Positions 36,519-44,154 of a DNA stretch of 64,000 bases are shown here, in pieces. Both the position numbers and the translations under genes were made by a program. The stretch's first letter is position 1. Every line of letters begins with the position of its first letter. The stretch lies in assembly GCA_964420285.1 (NCBI GenBank), contig CAYQTE010000017.1, forward strand, positions 18,186 to 82,185. Direction: 5' to 3'. This DNA comes from CAYQTE01 sp964420285. Its GTDB lineage: Bacteria > Planctomycetota > Phycisphaerae > Tepidisphaerales > Tepidisphaeraceae. The notes below the pieces were generated by a model that saw only the letters and a list, made by a program, of their open reading frames with translations, did no database searches and had not been told where the DNA came from.

Positions 36519-36896
36519 TTAGCCTTCCGGCTCCTTGTCGTCCTTCGTCTGTTCCTCTTGGCCGATCTGGAATTCCTCCATGCCGTCGCCGTCGCGGCCA
36601 TGAATCACGTCCCACGACGTGTGGAATTCAAGACCGGCATAGGGATGGACGACCTTGCTGCCGCTGCACATGGTCAAACGCTGCACGATCTCGGTGAGCA
36701 TCTTCCCGTTGCCCAGTGCCGCATCGAGTTCTTCCGGCGTGAGCTGCTGTGAGCGGATCGCATACGCCAGCGCCGCCGTATGCACTTCGCTGTCGAGGCC
36801 GAAGTCGACAATGGCGGCCGGCGTCGGCCACCGGTGCGTGCCATCCTCAACAAACCGTAGAAATGACTTGGTGACATCCTGAAGTTCCTGGCTCAT
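36519..36896 (-). CDS. tandem paralogue family member 3, unknown function
   Basis: A 125-residue protein: VTKSFLRFVED, VDFGLDSEVHTAALAYAI, LDAALGNGKMLTEIV, VHPYAGLEFHTSWDVIHGR and an acidic/Lys tail (EEQTKDDKEPEG). Members 2 and 3 share the HPY-G-F-T-WDVIHGR ending almost exactly, so they are recent duplicates. AGGAGAACAGCC precedes the ATG. Confidence 0.77.
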   Translation of the reverse strand: MSQELQDVTKSFLRFVEDGTHRWPTPAAIVDFGLDSEVHTAALAYAIRSQQLTPEELDAALGNGKMLTEIVQRLTMCSGSKVVHPYAGLEFHTSWDVIHGRDGDGMEEFQIGQEEQTKDDKEPEG

Positions 36897-36923
36897 GGCT
36901 GTTCTCCTGATAAAGGGTTTTCT

Positions 36924-37262
36924 CTAACGCTCGCGGTCAATTTCCTTCTGCGGCGCCGGAATGCGCCCGTGAATCACGTCCCACTTGGTGATGAACCGGA
37001 CCCCCTCGTAGGGATGAACGCTGGGGTCGCCCGGATCGACCAAACGGCTGGCCAGTTCGGTCAACATGGGACCGTTGCCGAGCGCGGCGTCCAGTTGTTC
37101 GGCGGTGATCTGCCCGGTGGCGATGCCGTAGACCAGCGCTTCGAGGTGGTCCTCGCTGACGATCCCGAAGTCGATGATGGTTGCCGGCAGCTGAGACCGC
37201 CACATCCCGTTGTCCACGGAATCAAGCAATGCCTGGGTGCTGTCGCTGATTTTGTTTTGCAT
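36924..37262 (-). CDS. tandem paralogue family member 2, unknown function
   Basis: A 112-residue protein: STQALLDSVDNG, IDFGIVSEDHLEALVYGIATG, LDAALGNGPMLTELASRL, VHPYEGVRFITKWDVIHGR, tail EIDRER. This is the most typical member of the set. The start at 37262 (MQNKISDS) has GGAG upstream. It begins 13 bp after member 1 ends. Confidence 0.77.
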   Translation of the reverse strand: MQNKISDSTQALLDSVDNGMWRSQLPATIIDFGIVSEDHLEALVYGIATGQITAEQLDAALGNGPMLTELASRLVDPGDPSVHPYEGVRFITKWDVIHGRIPAPQKEIDRER

Positions 37263-37275
37263 GTCTGGCTCCGGT

Positions 37276-37611
37276 TTAGCGTTCACACTCGTCGCGCTCC
37301 CGCTCATCTCGCTCGCGCTGGGCCTGGGGCGGCTGGCGGACGAACACGTCGTCCCACACGGTTTTGAATTCCAGTCCCTGGTGGGGATTATCCGGCGATT
37401 CGGCGACGAGCTTGCTGATCGCGGGACCGTTGCCGAGCACCGCGTCGAGCTGCGCCGCCTCCACCGTCCCCGACCGAATCACATGGGCCAGCGCCTGGAA
37501 GTGTTCGATGCTGGATATTCCAAAATCCAGCCGGGCGGCGGGCGAAAGCCGCTCATCGCCCAGAACGGAGTTGAGCAGTTCAACCGTCGTGTCACGAATT
37601 TTCGTGGCCAT
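37276..37611 (-). CDS. tandem paralogue family member 1, unknown function
   Basis: A 111-residue protein: TTVELLNSVLGD, LDFGISSIEHFQALAHVI, LDAVLGNGPAISKLV, LEFKTVWDDVF, then an unusual Arg/Glu/Asp repeat tail (RERDERERDECER). Its first 20 bases overlap the end of the ATPase gene, so it is translationally coupled to it. That coupling is the best hint that this family works with the ATPase. Confidence 0.77.
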   Translation of the reverse strand: MATKIRDTTVELLNSVLGDERLSPAARLDFGISSIEHFQALAHVIRSGTVEAAQLDAVLGNGPAISKLVAESPDNPHQGLEFKTVWDDVFVRQPPQAQRERDERERDECER

Positions 37612-39565
37612 GGGAATCCTCGCTTTCGACTTTGGGTTTGGATGACAGGAAATCCGCCATTCCCGCGATCGGCAGCCGCGTTGTGTCCGTGGGCCGGGGC
37701 TGTGGCGTCGGAACCGGATTGACAGGTTCGGCATCCTGTGTTCGCACGCGCCCGGTGGGCATGCCGTGTTTGATCAGATAGCGGGAGACGACGTTGTGAT
37801 CGATGTCGAGATTGCGGTCACGGGCGAAGATCTTTGCCGCGATAGCCCGCAGATCGAGCCCTTCCTTCCGCCACTGAACGATGTCGTCATGGAACTTTTC
37901 CAGTTCGTCCAGCCGGCTCTTTCGCCGGCGGGATTTGACCAGCCTGCCGAACGGCAGGGATCCCAGATTGGGTAACGTCATAAGATGCCTCCGAAAAGGG
38001 TTTTTGAAAGAACGAAAAACACGCTGGAGCATGCCGCCCTGCGGAACAATTTCCGGCGGCGGCAGTGGGGGTGATTCGATTTGCTGGTGAAACACGACCG
38101 GCAGGAAATATCGCCCGGTCGCGCGGCCGCTGGGCAGGTTCATCAGGACGTAGGTTTCGACGATCCCGTGATTTTCCGGACCGCCACAGCGTAAGGCCCT
38201 CAGTTCAAAGGGCTCCACGTGATAGCGCTCCTCGCCGGACACGCTGTAGTTGCCGCTGCCGCCACCGCCGAAGAGCCGTTCAAAGAAGGAGCCGGACGGC
38301 TTGGACTGGGAGACCATGAATTTCTTGGCCCGCCCCAGCGCCTCGGCTATGGCCTTGCACGTGGTTGGTTCTGACTGATTATGAAACACCTGTGTGTTGA
38401 AATTGCCCATCCAGCCGTGAACGACGTGGTCGGCATGGGCGCCGGGCACGCGACATATGATGTTTGGCAAATTCTGTGTTATCGCCAGATTCGCCCCGCC
38501 CGATGACCGGCAGGTGGCCTGGTACTGCCCATCGGAGCTATGGAAAAAGAGCTGCGCCTCATCCATGACCAGCGCAACAGGGCGGCGGGTCGGGCCCTCC
38601 GGATCGCTGCGGTCTTCAATGGCCTGTTGAAGGGACTGTTTCCAAATCTGCTGCGTGAGCAGTCCAAGCCCCGGGTATTCCTTAACCGCGACATCGACAA
38701 TGATCACGGCGCCGTCGAGGCAATGCTCGGGACAGAGATTCGTCTGTCCGCCGAACAACTCGCGGGCCGTCGCGTCGTTGAAGACATCGAGCATGGAACT
38801 GAGCGCCATGCCGACGGTATTTTTCGTTTTGGACGGCTGTTTGGGTCGCTCGACCAGCCAGTAATTCCTGACCATCTCCATCGTCTTTACGTCCGGGGTA
38901 CCCTGTGCGGCGGCCAGCGCGCTACGCAGGCGGGGACCAAAGATGCTGGAGCCGAGCCAATGCCGGCTGGCCACTTCCTCCAGAGAATCGGGGGATTCCC
39001 GCAAAAACGTGTTCATGTCGTCGATGGAGTACGATTCTCCTCCGCCCCCAAGGGCGAGAATCAAGTTGGCCATCAACGCCCGGCGCGCCGTGGCCCAAAA
39101 GACTTCGTCCTCCTGCCCGCCCCCCTGGCCTCCAGCGTAGTTCTCAAGAATTCGCTCAAAGAACTGCACGATGTTTTTCACATCGCGCCGTCCGCGTTTG
39201 GGGTGATTGCTCAGGTGATGCAAAAAGCTGAAACAGAATCGTCCGCGCGGCTCGAAGACGCAGAGGTCTTTGGCCCTGCCGCAATTCCGTACCAGTTTCT
39301 CATAGAACGGCCGGTCCGATGCCTTGGGGCACAAGAACAACATTCCATAATTTGCTTCCAAGTACGCTTCAATAAAGGCTTTACCGCTCGCGGAAGATTT
39401 CCCAGATCCTGTCCCACCGATGATAAAGACTCCCTCAAGGCTGGATTTGATGGTAAAGGAAACGCCGCCGCCGAAGTCGAGCAACTGCCGGTCGAGGGGC
39501 CAATGCGGACCGGGCGGGCTGACGACAAACGGCGGCGGCGGAAGTTGGTAGCTGCGTTCATTCAC
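37592..39565 (-). CDS. TraD/TraG/HerA-like ATPase (coupling-protein-like)
   Basis: A 657-residue P-loop ATPase of the FtsK/HerA superfamily. Walker A GGTGSGKSS is at about residues 50-58, Walker B VALVMDEAQLF near 340, and a sensor-like QNLPN segment near 375. The middle region (about 420-520) carries a Gly-rich loop; the C-terminus has a basic helix segment (VKSRRRKSRLDELEKFHDDI) and a Pro-rich tail. Conjugative coupling proteins usually have N-terminal membrane helices; none is visible here, but the next gene upstream encodes a small membrane protein. It may couple the MobF relaxosome to a secretion channel or translocate DNA in a different system. Confidence 0.82.
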   Translation of the reverse strand: MNERSYQLPPPPFVVSPPGPHWPLDRQLLDFGGGVSFTIKSSLEGVFIIGGTGSGKSSASGKAFIEAYLEANYGMLFLCPKASDRPFYEKLVRNCGRAKDLCVFEPRGRFCFSFLHHLSNHPKRGRRDVKNIVQFFERILENYAGGQGGGQEDEVFWATARRALMANLILALGGGGESYSIDDMNTFLRESPDSLEEVASRHWLGSSIFGPRLRSALAAAQGTPDVKTMEMVRNYWLVERPKQPSKTKNTVGMALSSMLDVFNDATARELFGGQTNLCPEHCLDGAVIIVDVAVKEYPGLGLLTQQIWKQSLQQAIEDRSDPEGPTRRPVALVMDEAQLFFHSSDGQYQATCRSSGGANLAITQNLPNIICRVPGAHADHVVHGWMGNFNTQVFHNQSEPTTCKAIAEALGRAKKFMVSQSKPSGSFFERLFGGGGSGNYSVSGEERYHVEPFELRALRCGGPENHGIVETYVLMNLPSGRATGRYFLPVVFHQQIESPPLPPPEIVPQGGMLQRVFRSFKNPFRRHLMTLPNLGSLPFGRLVKSRRRKSRLDELEKFHDDIVQWRKEGLDLRAIAAKIFARDRNLDIDHNVVSRYLIKHGMPTGRVRTQDAEPVNPVPTPQPRPTDTTRLPIAGMADFLSSKPKVESEDSHGHENS

Positions 39566-39578
39566 GACGGCTCACCTG

Positions 39579-39800
39579 TCAATGGCCGGTCCTGCGGATC
39601 ACGCGGGCCTGATGCGACGGGTTCGGCCCGGCGCCGGAGTTGAACTGATCCGCCCGTTTCTGCTCCTCGGCCAGTCGCTGGTACGACGAGTTGCGGTCCA
39701 GCAACTTCTGTAGATGCAGCATCACCCGGAAGGTGTTGACAAAAAGACGGAAGCCCCAGATCAGGATGGCCGACAGGTGCTCGAAAAGTTCCGGTTCCAT
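39579..39800 (-). CDS. small single-helix membrane protein
   Basis: A 73-residue protein: acidic N-terminus (MEPELFEHL), one hydrophobic segment (SAILIWGFRLFVNTF), then a helical, polar C-terminus (QKLLDRNSSYQRLAEEQKRAD). It ends 13 bp before the ATPase gene starts. It could supply the membrane anchor missing from that ATPase. No family recognised; the start was chosen for position and composition. Confidence 0.65.
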   Translation of the reverse strand: MEPELFEHLSAILIWGFRLFVNTFRVMLHLQKLLDRNSSYQRLAEEQKRADQFNSGAGPNPSHQARVIRRTGH

Positions 39801-39841
39801 AACGATCTCCGCGCGTGAATGGGAATGACGTGGTCCAAACT

Positions 39842-41401
39842 CTAAGCGGCCTGGCGCATGCTTGCCGTCAACTCGACGGTCTTGCCGCTGACAAGATCCT
39901 TGACCGTCACGCAAACAACCCCAGCCTGGTTGAAACTGGCCGTGAAAAGCAGCCGGTCTGTCATGACGGTTTCCAGGGGAAGGTTGTCCAACATGCCCTC
40001 CCCGATCACGACGCATTCGGCCAAAGGCTCCCCATCAAACCGTGTTTCCACGATAAGTATTTGGCATGATGTCTGATGCGGATAGATCAGCCGAGCTCGC
40101 AGCGTAGGACGCGCCGTGACCGGCATGCCCTTGCTGAAGAGGATGCTGGACACATTCGCCCCGTCGCTCCTGCGAACCAGGATGACGCCGATATTGTGGG
40201 GAACCACGTCGCGGATTTTGGGCGTCGGCGCTCCGAACGATTCGGCTTTACCGCGGAGGATCAGCGTGCCGTGGCCGATGAGCGCCAAACCTTCCACAAC
40301 CGCCAGGGCGGGATTCACGTCGGTACGCAGCGTAGCACCGGTTTCCTTCTCGATCCTGCGCTGAATGTACTCAACCTGCATGGGACCGCCGACGGCAACG
40401 TGATAGCTGATGTCGGAATATTTCAGTTTCGCCGCGGCGAGAGCCTTCTGGATACATGGGATCATCTGGTCGGCGATGGGCGACAAGACCGACACGAAGT
40501 GTTCCTGGTTGAATTCAATCGCCTGCTGCCTGTTTGCGCCCAGCGGCACCGACATGACCGCCGTCGGCTTGCGGGACATGTTGATCAGCAGTTGCTCGAC
40601 CTTACGTCCGAAGGAAAAGCGTTCATCGGCATTCAGGGTCGCCGGATCGAAATCCTTGATGCCGGCCTTCTGGGCGGCCAGCTTGTAGGCCAGCGCCTCC
40701 AGGTTGTCCCGAATCATCGCGCCGCCGAGCGGCGTTACGCCCTCAGTCGCCAGCACATTCATGCTCCCGTCGGCGCCCGTGTCCGCGAATGTGACATCGA
40801 ACGTGCCCGTCCCGAGGTCATAGACCGCAACTTTTGCCTTCTGATTCAAAAGTTTGTGCTGAATAGCATAGCGAATGATAGCGCACACGGGCTCGCTATG
40901 CAGGGGGCCGCCGGTTTCATCTTCCAGCAGCGGATTGCATCCGGCACGCACCGCGGCGCGAAGCAAGGCTTTTTTCGCGTTATCAGAGAAGACAGCCGGA
41001 GTGCTGAACACGAACGGCACATTTTCAAGGCTCTGCCCCAACTGTTTTTCGGCAACGCGCTTGATGTATTTGAAGAAGGCGACCAAGACATCCTCGGCCG
41101 AAGGCTTGCCATCGGGAGACTCCTTGGCGGCCTTGCCCAGGTCAAGCTTAAAGCGCGTGACCGCCTTACCGTCCTTGGTGGCGCAGGCCTGTTCCAAGGC
41201 GTCGACATCGAAGTATTCACGCCCGGTCGCCGGGTCGAGAAAATAGGCACTCTCAAACAGGTCGCCGAGCGCCATGCCCCGAATCTGCTCCTCGGTGGAG
41301 TCGTTCAAACGAACGACGACCTTCGTTCGGCCGGTGCCGAAGTCGATGGCAACTATCATGATCGCCCGGCTGGACTGGTTATTGATAAGTTCGTTACTCA
41401 C
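39842..41401 (-). CDS. Hsp70-family ATPase lacking the C-terminal lid
   Basis: A 519-residue protein with an actin-like ATPase domain: phosphate-1 IDFGTGRTKVVV (about 18-29), phosphate-2 VYDLGTGTFDVTFAD (about 193) and adenosine motif VAVGGPMQVEYIQRRIE (about 335). After a linker (IRDVVPHNIGVILVRR) residues 395-510 match a beta-type substrate-binding domain, but the helical lid seen in DnaK (about 110 further residues) is absent. A GTG start with AGGAG upstream. It is preceded by a GrpE-like gene; no J-domain gene is nearby. It is therefore probably a specialised chaperone for a protein of this element. Confidence 0.86.
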   Translation of the reverse strand: MSNELINNQSSRAIMIVAIDFGTGRTKVVVRLNDSTEEQIRGMALGDLFESAYFLDPATGREYFDVDALEQACATKDGKAVTRFKLDLGKAAKESPDGKPSAEDVLVAFFKYIKRVAEKQLGQSLENVPFVFSTPAVFSDNAKKALLRAAVRAGCNPLLEDETGGPLHSEPVCAIIRYAIQHKLLNQKAKVAVYDLGTGTFDVTFADTGADGSMNVLATEGVTPLGGAMIRDNLEALAYKLAAQKAGIKDFDPATLNADERFSFGRKVEQLLINMSRKPTAVMSVPLGANRQQAIEFNQEHFVSVLSPIADQMIPCIQKALAAAKLKYSDISYHVAVGGPMQVEYIQRRIEKETGATLRTDVNPALAVVEGLALIGHGTLILRGKAESFGAPTPKIRDVVPHNIGVILVRRSDGANVSSILFSKGMPVTARPTLRARLIYPHQTSCQILIVETRFDGEPLAECVVIGEGMLDNLPLETVMTDRLLFTASFNQAGVVCVTVKDLVSGKTVELTASMRQAA

Positions 41402-41428
41402 GGTTTTCTCCTAAAAGGGGGTTTTGCG

Positions 41429-42025
41429 TTATTTGGAATCTGACTTTTTGGGACGCACATCGAACAGAACGACACGCGGTTTCACCAGCACGGTTTCGCC
41501 GCGCCGGAAGCCAGCGCTGCGAGTCGCGGCAATATGCGCCTGAAGATTCGTGTCGTCGGTGGGCCGGGATTCCGCCAGGACGCGCGTCTGGGTATGAGCG
41601 TCAAAGAGCCCGCCGGGGGCGGGCCAATATTCCTCGACGGCGTGGTTATCAATCATCTCCAGGAACCGTGCCTCGATCGACGTCAGCGTGCTGAGGGCGA
41701 TGCGGGTCGCTTCCTCGGCCGACCACACTTTGCCGTCGCCGCTCGGAAGAAAAGCGTTCTGGGCGGCCCGCAGCTCGTTAATGGCACCACCGACAAGTCG
41801 AAGGACCGGGTCAATAACGACGCGATTCAATTCGGCGGCTTGGAGCTGGCGCAGGTCGGTTTCCTGCGTCCGCTTTAGCGCGAGAACCACTTCAATGATG
41901 CTCGCCATGCGAGCGGACAGTTCCTGTATGCACTCGTGCAGCGTACGAGGAGCAGGATTGTCTGGACGCTGATTGCCGGGCAGCGAGCCGCCGTGCGGCG
42001 GCACACCTGATTCAAAACTTTTCAT
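41429..42025 (-). CDS. GrpE-like protein (putative nucleotide exchange factor for the adjacent Hsp70)
   Basis: A 198-residue protein: a disordered Pro/Asn-rich N-terminus, a long helix (about 28-110; ELSARMASIIEVVLALKRTQE), and a C-terminal wing-like domain with GGLFDAHTQTRVLAESRP and GFRRGETVLVKPRVVLFD. That ending matches the GrpE pattern (G-x-FDP-x-HEAV, then GY-x-drvLRPA-V-V) in order and spacing, although several consensus residues differ. GrpE releases ADP from Hsp70; the adjacent Hsp70 is the obvious client. A GGAGG site precedes the ATG. This is a motif-based call. Confidence 0.68.
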   Translation of the reverse strand: MKSFESGVPPHGGSLPGNQRPDNPAPRTLHECIQELSARMASIIEVVLALKRTQETDLRQLQAAELNRVVIDPVLRLVGGAINELRAAQNAFLPSGDGKVWSAEEATRIALSTLTSIEARFLEMIDNHAVEEYWPAPGGLFDAHTQTRVLAESRPTDDTNLQAHIAATRSAGFRRGETVLVKPRVVLFDVRPKKSDSK

Positions 42026-42120
42026 AGAACCTCCAGTAACAATGGATCTCCTGACCCCGCCGAAACGCTCGTGCGGGGCGTAGCCATTTGCAGATTAAGA
42101 TGGACGCCGAAGCGCCCCGG

Positions 42121-42396
42121 TCAGAAAAACTCGGGCGGCTTACCCCCGCCCTTCGCTGTCGGCGCAGTGATCACCACGAACAGCGAGAACAGGATCAAGG
42201 GCGCCGCCACAATCATTGCGATAACGATCAGGACATCTTGGGCAAATTCCTGGAACACCGGGATAAAGCAGAAGGCATAGGTCAAAGCCGCCGCCCATCC
42301 CAGATAAATCAGCAACGACACCTTCAGATTCCTGAGCCGGTGAGCGAAACGGAAGCACACGGCGGCAGCGATCAGCGTGAGAATCGGCGTCAACAT
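42121..42396 (-). CDS. small three-helix membrane protein
   Basis: A 91-residue hydrophobic protein with three membrane segments (about 2-16, 27-45, 53-77) and a short Gly/Lys/Pro tail. Second gene of the leftward operon. No family recognised. It may form part of an inner-membrane assembly with the ATPase and the single-helix protein. Confidence 0.65.
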   Translation of the reverse strand: MLTPILTLIAAAVCFRFAHRLRNLKVSLLIYLGWAAALTYAFCFIPVFQEFAQDVLIVIAMIVAAPLILFSLFVVITAPTAKGGGKPPEFF

Positions 42397-42404
42397 CTGT
42401 CACC

Positions 42405-42710
42405 TCATTTCCGGCGGCATTCGCCATTTTGCGACACATCCGGCCCGGCGGTCGCATCCGCGGATTGATCAGGGCGTTTGCCGCGATGGTTCACCCGAAC
42501 ACGCCCGTCCGCCAGTCCGTCAAGGGCGCGGTTGAGCTTCAGATGCATCCGGGTCTGGATCTTGAACATCGAGTCCATCGCTTGTCCGACGACGTCAAGT
42601 TGTTCGATCTGAAACTCCAATGCCTTCATGATGAGCAGAAGCGCTTCCCTGATTGCTTCGTTCGTCAGCGTCGCATGTTCCGTCTGTGGCTGTTCAATTG
42701 GTGTGGGCAT
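42405..42710 (-). CDS. small helical protein, first gene of the operon
   Basis: A 101-residue protein with one long amphipathic helix (about 20-70: AIREALLLIMKALEFQIEQL, then QAMDSMFKIQTRMHLKLNRA) and a polar, probably disordered C-terminus. A coiled-coil-like adaptor is plausible. The ATG at 42710 lies six bases after GGAG; an ATG at 42722 is inside that site and less likely. It follows the minus-strand promoter at 42893-42921. Confidence 0.65.
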   Translation of the reverse strand: MPTPIEQPQTEHATLTNEAIREALLLIMKALEFQIEQLDVVGQAMDSMFKIQTRMHLKLNRALDGLADGRVRVNHRGKRPDQSADATAGPDVSQNGECRRK

Positions 42711-42868
42711 ACATATCTCCATTCTGTTCAGGTCAGACCCAAGCGGGTTCGTTCGTCAAAGAGCCATCCCGATGAAGGCTGATTTCCTGCCGGTGACACT
42801 GAGCAACTGCTTCCCCGAACGCCGCGGCAAAAAGGCCCTGCGAAATAGCCTGGCACCCGATATGCCGT

Positions 42869-42993
42869 CTTAGGTATTCCCATTGCCTAGCATTTTTATC
42901 GCATAGAAACGGGTCTGTCAACGGTTATTCTTAGGAAAAATGGCGCGAACAGCATTTTTACCGCTTGACAATTCTGCCGCAGTGACGAAAATA
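42869..42993. promoter_or_regulatory. divergent promoters with duplicated operator boxes
   Basis: A minus-strand promoter (-35 TTGACA at 42921-42916, 17-bp spacer, -10 TAAAAA at 42898-42893) faces the operon. A plus-strand promoter (-35 TTGACA 42965-42970, 17-bp spacer, -10-like AAAATA 42988-42993) faces the XRE regulator. The box AGCATTTTTAYCGC occurs at 42889-42902, covering the minus -10, and again at 42951-42964, abutting the plus -35. TCTTAGG precedes each copy (42869 and 42929). A single regulator, probably the adjacent XRE protein, could repress both. Confidence 0.7.
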
Positions 42994-43029
42994 CCCTCTA
43001 CGCGGCGTGAACATCGCCATGCAAAAACC

Positions 43030-43884
43030 ATGGGACTTCCTCGACCGCACAATGAAATTGGACAGCGATTACGCGCTTTGCGGAAATCCAAAGGGATATC
43101 TGGAAGCGAACTCGCCCGTCTTATGGGCGTAGAGCAATCCAGAGTTTCCCGAGTTGAAATTGGACGAACATTTCCGGAACGCGCGTTTCTCAAGCAGGCT
43201 GTCGGCGCCCTGAACGTGACGGCCGAGGAAGCGTCTGACTTATGGGCATTCTACGAGATATTCCTCACGGAGGTCGTGACGCCCCCAGCCGGACGACTGG
43301 CTGAGCAACAGGGGCATATCCGGGATCTTGAAAGTACGGCGAAATCTTTACGTTGCTTCGAGTCCTGCGGTATTCCAGGCCTGCTTCAGCACAAGGATTA
43401 CATTCGAGCAATTTTTACGAACTCCGCAGGAACTGAGAATGTCGAAGCGGAGAAAGCCATACTGGCCCGTATTGAGCGTCAGGAGATTCTCAAGGATACA
43501 GAGAAATCATTCGTCTTTTTGCTTATGGAGCAGTCGTTAACCAATCGAATCTGTTCCGCCAACATCATGCGTATACAGTGCCAATGGCTTCGCGACGTCA
43601 TCGCGGGTATCGGAAGTCGCGCCAGCTTCCGGATTGTTCGCCGAAATACACTTCTGCCGGAACTGCCGATGGGAACCTTTGTGCTTCTGGACCGCAAAGC
43701 GGTTCTGTTCGATACATTTGCCGGTTTCATTACAATGCGAGACGAGACCGAGATTCGAGACCACGAGAGAATTTTTGATGCTTTCTCGTCTGTCGCACTT
43801 GACCAGAAAACATCACTTGCGTATCTTGACGTTATCGTTGCTCAGCACGTGTCTTCGGAGATTGAGAATTCGAACCAATTCTAA
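43030..43884 (+). CDS. XRE-family regulator with DUF5753 (Scr1-type) domain
   Basis: A 284-residue regulator. Residues 1-70 are an XRE helix-turn-helix (EIGQRLRALRKSKGISGSEL, MGVEQSRVSRVEIGR). Residues about 100-275 match DUF5753: the segment ESCGIPGLLQHKDYIRAIF, the R-x-x-R-x-E/Q (ARIERQEIL) and the LLMEQSL piece, then FDTFAGF. This arrangement is common in Streptomyces next to small effector genes. An in-frame frame extension begins at 42940, but the promoter at 42965-42993 makes 43030 the sensible start. It is likely to bind the boxes upstream and control both divergent units. Codon use and GC are visibly lower than flanking DNA. Confidence 0.85.
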   Translation: MGLPRPHNEIGQRLRALRKSKGISGSELARLMGVEQSRVSRVEIGRTFPERAFLKQAVGALNVTAEEASDLWAFYEIFLTEVVTPPAGRLAEQQGHIRDLESTAKSLRCFESCGIPGLLQHKDYIRAIFTNSAGTENVEAEKAILARIERQEILKDTEKSFVFLLMEQSLTNRICSANIMRIQCQWLRDVIAGIGSRASFRIVRRNTLLPELPMGTFVLLDRKAVLFDTFAGFITMRDETEIRDHERIFDAFSSVALDQKTSLAYLDVIVAQHVSSEIENSNQF

Positions 43885-43897
43885 CTAGGAGCCTGTC

Positions 43898-44149
43898 ATG
43901 AAAGAGTTGACAATTGTTCGCCGTATCGGTCTTCATCCGCACTACGAGGGTACGGGGTCTACGGGCAAGCGGGGCTGTCCCGACATCTTCGAACTTTCAA
44001 ACGGGCAGTTTGCGATCGTTGGCATAGACAAAACTGCATATCTGAAAGATCGGCTGCCGAGCGATGCCTCGTGCGGCGATGATGAACGCATCGTCATCGT
44101 TGATCGGCATGTCCTGATAAATGCGAAGCGGGATATTCCGGAATCTTAG
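43898..44149 (+). CDS. small protein in XRE-DUF5753 cassette
   Basis: An 83-residue protein: HYEGTGSTGKRGCPDIFELS, then GQFAIVGIDKT, and a closing IVIVDRHVLINAKRD. The GCPDI-x-EL and FAIVG-x-D pattern resembles small proteins encoded beside XRE-DUF5753 regulators and DUF6879 genes in actinobacteria. An AGGAGCC site precedes the ATG. Middle gene of the three-gene cassette. Function unknown. Confidence 0.72.
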   Translation: MKELTIVRRIGLHPHYEGTGSTGKRGCPDIFELSNGQFAIVGIDKTAYLKDRLPSDASCGDDERIVIVDRHVLINAKRDIPES

Positions 44150-44154
44150 AGCAT

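Noticed and set aside
35500..42710. Calling the Hsp70/TraD-like operon a complete type IV secretion or conjugation system
   Set aside because: No VirB4-type ATPase, lytic transglycosylase, VirB6/8/9/10-like or pilus protein is encoded in the window, so only a coupling-protein-like ATPase can be claimed.
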